A DNA stretch of 64,000 nucleotides from NCBI GenBank assembly GCA_013306675.1, contig JABLUY010000104.1:1-64000 (forward strand). The letters run 5' to 3'. Numbering within the stretch: the stretch's first letter is position 1; each line of letters starts with the position of its first letter. This document shows, in pieces, positions 1 to 9,942 of this stretch. The notes under the pieces are model-generated. The model was given only the letters and a program-made list of their open reading frames with translations, had not been told where the DNA came from and searched no databases. This stretch comes from Thraustochytrium sp. TN22. Taxonomy: Eukaryota; Sar; Bigyra; Thraustochytrida; Thraustochytriidae. The position numbers were made by a program, and so were the translations under genes.

Positions 1-229
1 CGGCGGCGGCGGCGCGCAGCGGAGGGCAGGCGGCGGCGGCCGGCGGCTTGCGCGCGCGCCGCGCGGCGGCAGAGGCTGCGGGGCGAGCGGCCGGCGCGCA
101 GAGGCAGGGACGGCGGCGGCGGTGGCTGGCACCGACCGCGTGGACCCCGTGGACCCCGTGGACGAGGAGCGCGAGCAGGACGGGGAGGACGGGCGCGGGA
201 GAAAAGGAAGGAGCCTCACGCAGAGCGGG

Positions 230-689
230 ATGAGGACGCGCGAGTCGAACCGGAACAAGCGCGTGGGCGTGGTGGCGACGGGCCGCGCTGGCGCGGAGGG
301 GCTGGGGGCGACGCGGCGCAAGGCGGGGACGAGCGGCGGCGGCGGCGGCGCTCGGCGCGGCGAGGGCGGCGCGCAGGCGGAGGCGGGCGCCGCCTCGTTC
401 CCGCGGCCGCGCGGCGCCGCGCCCACGGGCAAGATGTGGGACTACCGCGCGGGCGACTGGGTGCCGCGGCCGCACTTCGCGCTGATCGAGCGCGTGTCGG
501 AGCTGCTCAAGACCATCCACTCCAACGCGAGCCGCAAGCGGCCGCGTGGCGCGGCGCCCAGCGGCATGCTGTGGGACTACGCCGACGGCACCTGGGTGGA
601 TGAGAAGGCCTACGTGGACGATCTGCTCGCCAAGGGCGAGCCCTACGTGGAGGAGCTGCGCGAGCAGGCGGCCAGGGCCAAGAAGTCGC

Positions 690-722
<33 letters not shown>

Positions 723-1450
723 CGCGCGAGCCCAAGGCGCGCGTGCCCAAGTCTGGCGGCGGCGGCGGCGGCGGCGGAGGCGCAGGCGCAGGCAGCGACG
801 CGCGCCCGCGCCAGCGCAAACGCAAGGCGACGGGCACCGAGGCTGGCGGCGCCGGCGCAGACGCGGGCGCGAGCGGTCGCGCACGTGGCGGCGGCCGTCT
901 TGCCGGGAAGCGTGACCGCTCCGCCGCGGGCTCCTCGCACGCGTCCGAGACGACAAAGCGGGCGCGCGGCGGCGCGAGCGGCGGGGCCGCCCGGGGGACG
1001 GCGCAGGCGCGGGAGCCTGCGGAGGACATTCAGGCGCCAGCAGACGCCTCCCTGGCCGCAATCAAGCGCACAGAGAAGAGCGGCCTCCCGGAGACGGCGT
1101 CCTCGCTCGTGGACGAGCTGGCGCTCACGGAGGAGCAGATCAGCGAGGAGGAGCGCTTGTTTCTCGAGGGCGACCAGCGTATCTCGAGCGGAAACGTGCT
1201 GCTTGGCTGGGCTGGCCTGGAGTCCCGCTTCGACTCGTGGGCGGAGGTTTTTGGGCTGGAGCCGGTGGATGCGGACCCGATTGCGCACGACCCGGACTTG
1301 GCGGGCGACGCTGACCCGATTGCGGTGGCGGCAGCCCTTGGCGAGGTCTCGCCCGAGTTCGTCGCGTCGGCCTTTTCTGCGCAAAACATCACCGACACGC
1401 TCCGCGACGTGCCGCTTGCCAAGGAGCGCGCCCGGCGCAAGGTCCGCTGA
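230..1450 (+). CDS. Unrecognised basic protein with a duplicated RPRGAAP-WDY-W motif
   Basis: A 406-residue protein from the first ATG; the open frame reaches further upstream only through a GTG. I do not recognise a named family. Two near-identical 20-residue units lie at residues 59-78 and 104-123, sharing RPRGAAPxGxxWDYxxGxWV and spaced 45 residues apart, with a helical stretch between them. The middle is low complexity: a serine run from AGC repeats (691-720), a glycine run, and Arg/Lys-rich segments such as RPRQRKRK that could be nuclear signals. The C-terminal 130 residues are acidic and look folded. The RPRG cores resemble DNA minor-groove hooks, so a chromatin or DNA-binding role is a guess only. 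It converges with the CRAL-TRIO gene that ends at 1763. Confidence 0.75.
691..720 (+). repeat. (AGC)n trinucleotide run encoding polySer
   Basis: About ten AGC units inside the first gene, read as serine. The same type of in-frame trinucleotide expansion recurs in at least four other genes of the window. Confidence 0.9.
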
Positions 1451-1762
1451 GCGATCGTAGCAGGCCACTCGGAAAGGAGGAGGGAGCCCATGGCCTGCTG
1501 CTGCAAAACCGCATGCTCTTTGGGGGGGGGGGGGGACGGAGGGAAATGGGGACTATTTGCGGTGGCGCAGGCATCGGGTCTTTTGCCTTTTCATATGTGT
1601 GTATCTTTTGCCCGTAATTCTCGCCCATTTTTCCTGCTGCACGACCTCGGAAACGGAACGAAAATTTTGCTTGCTTCTCGCTTGCTCCCTCGCTCGCTTG
1701 CTCGCTTCATTACTTGGTTCGTTTATTTAGTTAGATCAGCCTACCGGTACATGGTATCATAA
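1451..1762. other. Convergent intergenic gap
   Basis: 3' flanks of two convergent genes. It holds a G homopolymer of about 13 (near 1522-1534), a TA-richer stretch and a CTTG/CTCG-rich stretch near 1670-1705. No gene is visible. Confidence 0.6.
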
Positions 1763-4090
1763 CTACAAAAGTGCCATCTTGAGTCCAAGGGGGAGAAAAA
1801 ACAGCCCCAGCAAAACACCGTGCGCCAGGAGCAGGGCCGGCACCAGGCAGACGAGCGCGAGCAGGAGGACAAGCGGCAGCGCCAGGCGCAGAAACGGTTT
1901 GCCGCGCTCCCCGCGCTGCATGGTGGCATCCACCTCGCAGAGAAAGACAGCACCGAGCCGGCCGACGTCTGAGATAGCGCAGCGCCAGGCAGCCGATAGC
2001 TCGCAGGCCAAGAGGTAGGCGGACGGGACGCGGCAGCGCAGCCAGTGCAGGCTCCAAAAGGCGCTACTTAAGCTCCAGCACGTGAGCGCGCCGAGCACGA
2101 CAGGCAGCGCGGGCCACACGCTAAAGGCCCGTAGCAGGCCATGTGCGGAGAGCAAAAATGAAATCGTCACTGGCGGGCTCTCCCATAAGAGCAGGTCGAG
2201 CGACGGGCTCTGCAGCCACCACGCCTCAAAGCCGCTCTCGCCGAGCAGCGAGTTCGAGAGCGCCTCGCGAGGCTCCATGTCGGACCGACGCGGGCCGAAG
2301 ACCGCCGCGCGCGTGCCGGGACCGGCCAGACGCGGCTCGCGTTCCGCCAATGTGGACTTGTCAAAGCGCTGGCTCTGGGACGTCGGCGAGCGCCCTCCGG
2401 GCGCAGATCGCGCCTGCCAGCCCCAAGACCCGCTCGACCTGGAGGTGGGCGACGCAGGGCTAAAGACTGGCCGGACCCCGGTCGACGCGCCACTGGCCCC
2501 AGCGTTCCCCCCGTGGGTGCCCTTGTCATCCTCCGCGTCGCTGCATCCAGCTGCCACATCGACCTGGAGCCCGAGCAGGGAGGTGGCAGCGTCTGCGGGC
2601 TGGGCGGTCGCCAGGCCAACGCCCGCGAGGACCTTCTCGACGTTGGGTGTATGCGTGGCGGCGTCCGGCTGCGCCTGCTTCGCCGCGAATGGCACAGACG
2701 GCCGCCTCGCCCTGCTGCGGAAGTGATCAAGAGGCGAGAGCCTTCCGCTCCTGCCCCAGCCGCCACTGCTGGTGCTTTGGTCGTCTGCGCGCGGCGCGAA
2801 CTTGGCGCTGCGCGTCTTGCGGTAGTCGTGCACGGAGCTCGACTCGCTGCTACTGGCGCTGTTCATACCCTTGCCCGTGCTGCTGTTGCCGGCGCTGGCG
2901 CTGCGGGCGCGTATACCTTGGAGCTGTCTGCGCAGGGGCGACGTCCGAGGCGAAGCCTGGTTGAATTGCGCAAGACGAGCGGCGCTGGGTCCGGCCGTTG
3001 CGGCGTGAGGCGTGCCGCAGTAGTCGGCAAAGGTACAGGGCACAAAGGCCAGGCGTTGCGCCTCCTTGGCGTCCACAAAGGCGTCCGGCAGCACAAAGTC
3101 GCAGGCCGAGTCGTACTCGGCCGTGCCGCCGAGATCGCGTGGGATGCGATCCAGAGGCATGCCGCTGCGCACAAACTTGGCGGCCGCCTTGGCCACGGAC
3201 CCGTTCGAGAGCAGTGAGATCTTGTTGAGCGTGGCCGGCTCAATCCACGGGCGCACCGCGCCAACGAGCGCCTTGATGAGGACCGGGCAGTGGAGCAGGT
3301 AGGCCGCGTGGAGCGTGGCCGGGTAGTGCCGCGCCCACATGGAGAAAATGGCCGGTAAGCCGTGGTTGATGGCCAGTCGGAAATCCTTCCAGGTGAGCCC
3401 CGAGACGTCGACCAGGACGACCTGCGCAGCGCGCGCGCCCATGGCGCGCAGGCGCGCCAGGAGGGCCTCCTGGTACATGGCCATGTATTCGAGCACGTCC
3501 GCCTTGTCGAGATCGCGCAACGCGCCCTCCCAGTCGCAGTCGGCGAGGCGCAGCACGAGCACGGCGCGGCCGTCGGCGTCCATGCCCACCACGCGCATGG
3601 GCCAGAGCTTGTCGCGAAAGGACCGTATGCACGGAAAGGCCCGCTCGAGGATGTGGTCCACGCCCTGCTCGCGCCGCCAGAGCACACTGCGCGCCACGGT
3701 CCGCTTGACGGCGCGCACGCGCGCCTGGCAGTCCGGCTCGTGCATGGCGCCGCGCACGAAGCGCAGGAACCACTCCTCCGGGTACCTGAGCAGTGCCTCG
3801 CGCACGAGTGCGTCGTCCTCCCTCAGGTCCACTTTGGCGGTAACCCAGACCATGTCCTCCTCCATGCTGAGCGCCTCCACGAAGTCCACCTTGCGTGGCG
3901 TGCGCGCCGCGCCGACGAAGGCGCCATTCCCGGCGGCGTCCGCGCTCGCCTCGCCGCTCTCCTGCTCGTCGGCGCCCACATCGCCCTCGCTGTGCCACGC
4001 CGGCAGCGCACGCCGCCGCCGCTCTCCGCCGCCGCCGCCGCCCGCGCGCGCCTCCCGCGCGCGCGACGACTGCACGCGCCGCAGCTGCAT
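1763..4090 (-). CDS. CRAL-TRIO (Sec14-like) protein with hydrophobic C-terminal tail
   Basis: 775 residues from the first ATG at 4090; the longer frame to 4279 starts at TTG and runs through the leader repeat. Residues about 90-145 look like the helical N-terminal lobe (FLRFVRGAMHEPD ... WRREQGVDHIL), followed by a CRAL-TRIO lipid-binding domain at about 161-300 (LWPMRVVG, VVLVDVSGLTWKDF, INHGLPAIFSMWARHYP). A Ser/Arg-rich linker of about 330 residues follows, then hydrophobic segments near 640-690 and 735-775 that should anchor the protein in a membrane. Sec14-type domains carry a lipid between membranes or sense it; here the tail would fix the domain to one membrane. The next gene is its paralogue. 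Ligand and organelle cannot be read from the sequence. Confidence 0.85.
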   Translation of the reverse strand: MQLRRVQSSRAREARAGGGGGGERRRRALPAWHSEGDVGADEQESGEASADAAGNGAFVGAARTPRKVDFVEALSMEEDMVWVTAKVDLREDDALVREALLRYPEEWFLRFVRGAMHEPDCQARVRAVKRTVARSVLWRREQGVDHILERAFPCIRSFRDKLWPMRVVGMDADGRAVLVLRLADCDWEGALRDLDKADVLEYMAMYQEALLARLRAMGARAAQVVLVDVSGLTWKDFRLAINHGLPAIFSMWARHYPATLHAAYLLHCPVLIKALVGAVRPWIEPATLNKISLLSNGSVAKAAAKFVRSGMPLDRIPRDLGGTAEYDSACDFVLPDAFVDAKEAQRLAFVPCTFADYCGTPHAATAGPSAARLAQFNQASPRTSPLRRQLQGIRARSASAGNSSTGKGMNSASSSESSSVHDYRKTRSAKFAPRADDQSTSSGGWGRSGRLSPLDHFRSRARRPSVPFAAKQAQPDAATHTPNVEKVLAGVGLATAQPADAATSLLGLQVDVAAGCSDAEDDKGTHGGNAGASGASTGVRPVFSPASPTSRSSGSWGWQARSAPGGRSPTSQSQRFDKSTLAEREPRLAGPGTRAAVFGPRRSDMEPREALSNSLLGESGFEAWWLQSPSLDLLLWESPPVTISFLLSAHGLLRAFSVWPALPVVLGALTCWSLSSAFWSLHWLRCRVPSAYLLACELSAAWRCAISDVGRLGAVFLCEVDATMQRGERGKPFLRLALPLVLLLALVCLVPALLLAHGVLLGLFFLPLGLKMALL

Positions 4091-4365
4091 GCGCGCGCGC
4101 GCCGCCGCGCCGCCCCGGCCTGCGCGCCTGCGCTCACGGCTCTGCGCGCGCCGCCGCGACCCGCAGGCAAGCCCAGCCCGGCCCGCGACCTGCTCGCGGA
4201 GGCCGTGGGGCACCGCCTCGGCGCGGCGAACAGGCCCAAGACCGTCAAGACGTCCAACCTGACTCGACCAGACTACCAACGCTCGCGGGGCTGCCGGCGC
4301 GAGCTACCAACCAGGCTGCCAGGCTGCTCGCGGAGGCGTGGGCGCGGCGGGCGGCGGAGGTCGTG

Positions 4366-4410
4366 TCGTGGCGTGGCGTGGCGTGGCGTGGCGTGGCGTG
4401 GCGTGGCGTG
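4366..4410. repeat. (TGGCG)n pentanucleotide repeat
   Basis: Nine near-perfect TGGCG units about 275 bp upstream of the ATG at 4090, probably in the leader or promoter of that minus-strand gene. Confidence 0.95.
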
Positions 4411-5022
4411 TCGGACCGCCGGCCCGGCCAGCTCGAGCCGAGCGCGCTCGACTTGAGGGGGTGAACGCGATCAACTTCAAGGTGGAGATGGACGTGGCGC
4501 GAGATGGACGTGGCCAAAGCGCGCGCGAGCGCGCGCGAGCGAACCGGAGTTTGTTCTCGCTCGTCGCTCGCCAGTTTGCGGGTCACCGCCGTCACGGTGG
4601 CGGCGCGAGGTGCGCCCGGTGCGCGTCTCGGCGGCGGACAAGCAGGAGAACGAACAACTGCGTGTCGCACTGCGTCGTACTGGTCGTACTGCGTCGTACC
4701 GCACCGTGGTGAGTGTGTAGCAGAGGGCCCGGCCCCTGGAGGGCACCGCACTGGCAGGTACTGGCAGGGTCCTGGCAGGGTCCTGGCAGGGCGGCGCGGG
4801 CGTGTCGTGCGCATGAACGAACAAAGAGGACCGCCGTTGCTTGAGCAAGCGGCTATTCACTGTGAGTCAGTCAATCAATCATTCTCCGAGTCTCTCAGGC
4901 TGTAAGACACCATTATTTGTTCAAGAATTCATACCAGGTTCGATCATTCATTCATGCTGGCGGATGGGGGCGCGGCGGCATCAGCGTAGCGTCGGCGGCG
5001 ATGAGTTTTGGTCACATGCCAA

Positions 5023-5090
5023 GGTGCGAGTCAGACAGCCTGAGACCTCGGTGCGAGTCAGACAGACCTCGGTGCGAGTCAGACAGACCT
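5023..5090. repeat. Three 20-27-bp direct repeats
   Basis: Units beginning GGTGCGAGTCAGACAG start at 5023, 5050 and 5071; the first is 27 bp, the others about 21 bp. They sit 17-84 bp beyond the stop of the minus-strand gene 5107-6678, in its 3' flank. Confidence 0.9.
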
Positions 5091-5106
5091 ACTCTAACCT
5101 AGAGGC

Positions 5107-6678
5107 CTAGAGATCGTCGTCCGTGACGTTGGACGCCGTGAGCGCACCGTGGGAGGGCTCAGAGCCGCGACGCGAGCTGCGGAACGTCAGTCGGCTGCGG
5201 AGACTGGAGCGTCTTGACTGGCTGTCGGCACCCTCCGCCGCGTGGATTCCGTCAAAGACGGTGGAGATGGCTTCCAGGGCGACCTGAGCGGCGCCTACGG
5301 CCGCGTCGCGAACAGCGAAGAGGCGCTGCACGAGCGCGCTGTAGACGGCGACGTCCGAGGTGTGCTCCGGAGAGGCGTCTTCGCCGTAGCTAGCCAAGTC
5401 AGGGTCGAGGCCGCCCGTGCGGTCGAGCTCGTGGTCAAAGACGGCCGAGGTGGCGCGCGGGATGGCGGTAGGGGGCGTCTCAAAGCCGAGCGCCCGGAGC
5501 TCGCGCAGGTGGTGAGGCAAAATATCGGCCGCCGTGAGGCGGGCGCTGCCCGCGGCGCCCTCGACCTTGTCCTCGACCACGGCTCGCGGCAGAACATAGT
5601 CGCTGAGCCCCATGCCGCCCATGGCCTCCGGCAGGAGCTCCGTGGCTACGCCCACCTCGGTGAACGTGGCACGGACGTGATCCTCGCCAGCCGGGACGAA
5701 GTGGATCTTCTGCACGGTGTCCGGCTCGATGAGCCCCTTGATGAGCGCAAAAATGGAGCGAAAGATCAAAGGCGTATTGAGCAAGTAGAGAGCCTTGACG
5801 CTCTCCGGATAATGGTTGGACCAGAGCGAGAAGAGCGCGGCCAGGCCGTTGCTGTAGGCCAGGCGGTAGTCGTTCATGGAAAGGCCGCCCAGGTCGAAGA
5901 CGAAAACCTGGCTGGAGCTGACGCGCATCGCCTTGAGGCGCTCCGTCTGCAGCTCCTGCTGGAAGGTCATGTAGCGCAGAACCTCCTCCTTGGACGAAAA
6001 GACATGCGCTGCGCGGCGCCAGTCGCAGTCGCGCAGGCGCAGCAGCAACACGGCATGACCATCGCCGTCCGTGCCGAGCAGGCGCAGCGGCCAGAGCGTA
6101 TCGCGGAAGGCGTCGAGTTTTGGAAAGGGCTCCGCCAAGATGGTGTCCACCTCGCGCTCGCGGCGCCAGCGCAGGGTGTTTTGCAGACGGTCCGCAGCCC
6201 GCTTGATGCGCTTTTCCTGCGTGCTCTCGAACATGCTGCCGCGCACGAACCTCCAGTAGAACTCCGCGTCGTAGCGTTCCAGCTCCCCGTCGCCCAGCTC
6301 CTCCCGCAGCTGCGACCGCACGGCCTGCCAGACCTCCTCGGCCTCGCCGTCCAGCGGCTCGCACAGCATGCGCTGCCGCCCGTCCACGTACAGTCGCCGC
6401 AGCGCTGCAGGCACCTGCCCGCGCCCTTCCTCTTCCTCCTCCTCCCCGTCCTCGTCGCTCTGCACGGCGTGCACTTCCTCCAAGTCCTCGCGACCAGGTC
6501 TATCGTCCAGGGCGGCCCCGCGCTGCGCGCCGCGCTTGTCGGCCGCCGCCTCGCCGCTGGCGTCCGCGGCGCTCGCCGCCGCCGCCGGCTGCCGGCGCAC
6601 GAGCCGCCACGTCGCGCGCCACCTCGCGCGCCGCGCGCCGCCGCGCTGCCCCCCGCCGCCGCGCTGCACGCGCCGCAT
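5107..6678 (-). CDS. CRAL-TRIO (Sec14-like) domain protein
   Basis: 523 residues from ATG 6678; that start begins MRRVQ, matching the start of the neighbouring paralogue (MQLRRVQ), which supports both choices. An Ala/Arg/Gly-rich N-terminus and an acidic Glu run precede the helical lobe (WRFVRGSMFE ... WRREREVDTIL), then a CRAL-TRIO domain at about 193-330 (LWPLRLLGTDGDG, VFVFDLGGLSMNDY, YSNGLAALFSLWSNHYP). The order and spacing of motifs are the same as in the gene 1763-4090, so the two arose by tandem duplication. Unlike that protein it ends in a short Ser/Arg-rich tail without hydrophobic segments, so it is probably soluble. Expected role: binding or exchange of a phosphoinositide or other small lipid; the ligand is unknown. 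Confidence 0.87.
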   Translation of the reverse strand: MRRVQRGGGGQRGGARRARWRATWRLVRRQPAAAASAADASGEAAADKRGAQRGAALDDRPGREDLEEVHAVQSDEDGEEEEEEGRGQVPAALRRLYVDGRQRMLCEPLDGEAEEVWQAVRSQLREELGDGELERYDAEFYWRFVRGSMFESTQEKRIKRAADRLQNTLRWRREREVDTILAEPFPKLDAFRDTLWPLRLLGTDGDGHAVLLLRLRDCDWRRAAHVFSSKEEVLRYMTFQQELQTERLKAMRVSSSQVFVFDLGGLSMNDYRLAYSNGLAALFSLWSNHYPESVKALYLLNTPLIFRSIFALIKGLIEPDTVQKIHFVPAGEDHVRATFTEVGVATELLPEAMGGMGLSDYVLPRAVVEDKVEGAAGSARLTAADILPHHLRELRALGFETPPTAIPRATSAVFDHELDRTGGLDPDLASYGEDASPEHTSDVAVYSALVQRLFAVRDAAVGAAQVALEAISTVFDGIHAAEGADSQSRRSSLRSRLTFRSSRRGSEPSHGALTASNVTDDDL

Positions 6679-7786
6679 CCCGCCCCAGCCGGCCTGCCCG
6701 CCCGCCGCCCTGCCCGCCGCCCCGCGCGAGCGCCGCCTGCTCTGCTCTGCGCGGGCGGCGGCGCGGCGGCCTGCGCGCGCGCGCGAGCCTGCGCGCGGCC
6801 GCGAGCGCGCGGCCGAGGGCGCGGCGAGCGGCGAGCGGCGAACGCGGTCTGCTGCCTGCCTGCACTGCGGCGCGCGGGGCGCGGGGCGGCGGGCGGGCCG
6901 GGGCCGGGCCACACAGAGCGCGGGACGCGCGCGCGCGCGTGGCCAGTGCCGTGCCGTGCCGTGCCGTGCGTGGCGGGCGTGCTGCGGCAGCCGGAGAGCA
7001 GGATGCGCTCGCTGCGGACTCGCTGTCATGGACGGTCGGGGCAGAGCACGCAGCCTGAGAGCACGCCAATGGCACGTGCAGAGCAGCGCGCGGTGAATCG
7101 ATGCAGCTCGCAGTGGGCACTGGCCATGGCGGATCGACTCGACCCGCGAGCATGCACGCAACGCAGCAGGCGCCTGCTCGGCTCGGCTCGGCTCGGCTCG
7201 GCTCGGCGCTAGTCCGGGTCGTGGCGAGCTCGCGTTCGCGGCGTGCAGACTTGCAGTGCGAGGGCGGGCGGTGGCGGGCGAGCACTGGCAGGCTGGCCGG
7301 GGCACCGCAAGCGAGAGGAACGCATTTGCGTCGCGATGTCGGTGTCTTGCGTTGGCATTGCATTTCTTAGCAGGCAAGCTGCATTACGAGAGACGAATGG
7401 AAGAAGCGGAAGTGGCCGCAGGGAGTGGAGCCCAAGGGACCGAAGGGCCCGGGCCCGAAGGGTGGGTGTTCGTGCGGCTCGCGCGCGCGCGCCATCACGC
7501 CGTCACGGTGTCGGTCGAGGACGAGGACTCGCGGCACGGCCCGGGGCGGTCCGAAGGGTGGCGCCAGGTTCAGAAACCTGTCGTTCTCCGCGCTTCTCCG
7601 CCAAGGGCCTTCGAGCAAGTCTCGGCGGCGGCCCAGCGGGCTCACTCCGAGGCAGCTGCACTGGCCGTGTCAGCTCGCCTCAGCGGGATGGATGGACCGG
7701 ACCACTCACTGCCAGCGCAGCGGTGGTGCCCGCGCCATTGCTCAGCAGCTAGCTAGAGCTGTCAGAGCTAGCTCGAGCAAGCTGGC
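6679..7786. other. Intergenic, GC-rich, with pentanucleotide repeats
   Basis: Leader/promoter of the gene starting at 6678 and 3' flank of the gene ending at 7787. Contains GTGCC units near 6950-6967 and GCTCG units at 7176-7208. Open frames here have biased arginine/alanine composition and no recognisable domain. Confidence 0.6.
7176..7208. repeat. (GCTCG)n pentanucleotide repeat
   Basis: Six GCTCG units about 500 bp upstream of the ATG at 6678 of the minus-strand CRAL-TRIO gene. Confidence 0.92.
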
Positions 7787-8883
7787 TCAGCTGGAGACGT
7801 TGGCGGCGCGGTCGCGGGCGAGCTGGCGGAAGAGGGCCAGGCGCACGTGGCGGACTCCGCGGTCGTCGAGCTGGCGTGCAACAACATCGTCGTCGGCAGG
7901 TATACCGAGGGCGCGCAGGGCGGGTGCGACGTCGTAAATCTCGATAAAGTCGTCCTTGGGAAAGAGCTTGAAGCTGTCAAAGACGGCCGCGGCCTCATGT
8001 TCGATGTTCGTGAGGTCGGCGCGCGCCGCCGCAGAAGAGGCCGCGCCGCGTTGCAGGCTTGTCGCGCAGAGCTTGCAAAAGGCCGCCAGGTCGAGCGCCG
8101 GCTCGCGCCGTGCAGGCCCGCCCACGGACACATCGCGCAGGTCGGCCCGCGTGGGCGCCTCGGCGCCGGGAAGGCCGTCCTGTAGGGCGTAGCGCACATC
8201 GTCCTCGCCCCGCAAGAGCCCGTTGCGCTGGTATGTATCGAATGCCTCCTGAACCGCGACGATGTGCTCGCCGAGACAGTCGAGCAAGGCGGGAAAGTCG
8301 TCCGGCGCAGAAACATCGTCGCTGTCGTTGGCCTCGTTGGCCTGAGCGGGGGCACGCGACGGCGCATCTTTCCCTGCACTCCTCGCTGCGTGCTTTGTTG
8401 CAAGCCCGTGGCGGTCAGCCTCCTTTCGGAAGCCGACCTCGTGCGCCACGACGCGCTGCCTGGAGACAGCGCGTACGAGGAGCGCCTCGCCGAGGTGAAA
8501 GACGCGGCGCCCGCGACTGCCGGCGCGCGCGCAGAAGCGCTCCCAAAGCGCCCCGGCCTCGGCCTCGGTCGTGCAGCGCATGCACAGGACCCGATAGCTC
8601 GCGTTTGTGCTCGGCGCCGACCACTCGGCGCGGCTCGTCGTGCCCAGCGCCACGTGGACCTGAGCAAGGTCAACGCGGGGCACAAAGCTCTGGCTTGCCG
8701 CCATGAGGTGCATCAGGACAGCAGTCTCTTCGTCACCGTGGCTGGCATCACCATCTGCCTCCTTAAATTCGGCCTCGGCCTGCTTGGCGTCGATGTCTGC
8801 TGCGCCAACCTCGTCCGCCTCGCTCCATGCCCGACGCGAGCTGCTTCTGCAGTTGCTGTTGCTGCTGTTGCCGCTGTTGCTGT

Positions 8884-8915
<32 letters not shown>

Positions 8916-9130
8916 GTGCTGCTGCTGGTGCTGCTGTTGCTGCTCTTCGTGCTCCTGCTTGGTTTCTTCTTGGTCTTCTTCATGGCGCGAGCAAGGGCCG
9001 CGAGCCGAACGTTGCTCGCCGTCCCGCCAAGACGAATGCCGCCGCCGCCAGTCTCTGCAGGCAGCTCTTCCTCATCCAGCTCACAGGCGCGGCGCACATC
9101 GTTCCAGACCAAGTCGTCTACCGCAGCCAT
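7787..9130 (-). CDS. Unrecognised protein, Ser/Asn-rich tract, EF-hand-like C-terminus
   Basis: 447 residues from the ATG at 9130; the longer frame starts at GTG 9190. A Ser/Asn-rich tract (about residues 58-102) is encoded by an impure CTG/TTG repeat at 8841-8945. The following region (AVLMHLMAASQSFVPRVDLAQVHVAL ... YRVLCMRC ... LWERFCARAG) looks like a folded alpha/beta domain I cannot name. Towards the C-terminus two helix-loop-helix segments (VQEAFDTYQRNGLLRGEDD; VFDSFKLFPKDDFIEIYD) have the spacing of EF-hands but lack a full set of acidic calcium ligands. A degenerate EF-hand pair is therefore possible and not proven. It is divergent to the CFAP97-like gene across an 812-bp shared promoter. 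Confidence 0.75.
8841..8945. repeat. Impure CTG/TTG trinucleotide repeat
   Basis: Mixed CTG, TTG, CTA-type units inside the coding region of the minus-strand gene 7787-9130, translated there as a Ser/Asn tract. Confidence 0.85.
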
Positions 9131-9393
9131 CTCGCTGCCGAGACCCTTGTGCTTGTCCGCGACCGCACCGACAACCGCGGCAGCCGCCACGGCGCCGCCA
9201 CTGCCACCGCGTCGCCGGCGGCGGCCGCCGCCGCGGCGGCGCGTGTGTCAGCGGCGGTCACGATAGACGGGGCAGGATCCGTTGGAGAACACGAGGCTCA
9301 GGCGGGGGAAGTCACTTGCATGCAGCCAGGTTGAGGATGCAGGATGCGCGCGCTGCACGCGTGAGCTCGCCAGGCACGAGAGACGGACAGGTA

Positions 9394-9462
9394 GGACAGG
9401 ACAGGGACAGGACAGGACAGGACAGGACAGGACAGGACAGGACAGGACAGGACACAGGACAG
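9394..9462. repeat. (GGACA)n pentanucleotide repeat
   Basis: About thirteen GGACA units with a few interruptions, in the divergent promoter between ATGs 9130 and 9943. Confidence 0.95.
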
Positions 9463-9695
9463 GAGAGAAGCCGGCAATGGCGACGCGCCGCCAGATTGTT
9501 GCCACAGAGTCGTTAGTGTCGCGAGGGCTTGACTCGAATTTTTCCCACCCATACGCCACGCATGCGCGCCGACCCGCCCTGTGGAAGCTTCAACAAGCCG
9601 GCTGCCTCATCAGCGCATCACTCCGCGCCGCGCCGCGTCGATCGAAGCGTGGACGCAGCTCTGCGGCCAGGGGCGAGCGAAGCAAAGCAAGTTGG

Positions 9696-9758
9696 GGCGA
9701 GGCGAGGCGAGGCGTAGCGAGTCGTAGCGTGGAGAGGCGAGGCGAGGCGAGGCGAAGC
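9696..9758. repeat. (GGCGA)n pentanucleotide repeat, interrupted
   Basis: Two blocks of GGCGA units separated by variants, 185-250 bp upstream of the ATG at 9943. Confidence 0.9.
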
Positions 9759-9942
9759 GCGTACCGTGGTTGTCTGTGGCTGGCTGGCTGGCTGGCTGGC
9801 CGGCCGGCCGGCTGCCACGCCAGCCGGCCTCCAAGGCATACATCGCCGCGCTGAGCTGCGCATCTTCGTGGCAAGCAAAAGAGAGCAGTAGCGGGCCAGG
9901 CTGGTCACGAGGCGTGCACGGTCGGACGACGGCGTCGCCGCC

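Larger units (their letters stand above)
4091..5106. other. Intergenic: leader of one CRAL-TRIO gene, 3' flank of the next
   Basis: About 1 kb between two genes on the minus strand. It contains a pentanucleotide repeat (4366-4410) and 21-bp direct repeats (5023-5090). No supportable gene in six frames. Confidence 0.6.
9131..9942. promoter_or_regulatory. Divergent promoter region with three microsatellites
   Basis: 812 bp between two divergent ATGs. It holds (GGACA)n at 9394-9462, GGCGA/GGCGT units at 9696-9758 and GGCT/GGCC units at 9778-9813. No core promoter motif can be assigned with confidence. Confidence 0.5.

Noticed and set aside
5242-7212. Plus-strand open frame of 656 codons opposite a CRAL-TRIO gene
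   Set aside because: Antisense shadow; the minus strand has a clear CRAL-TRIO domain and this frame has none.
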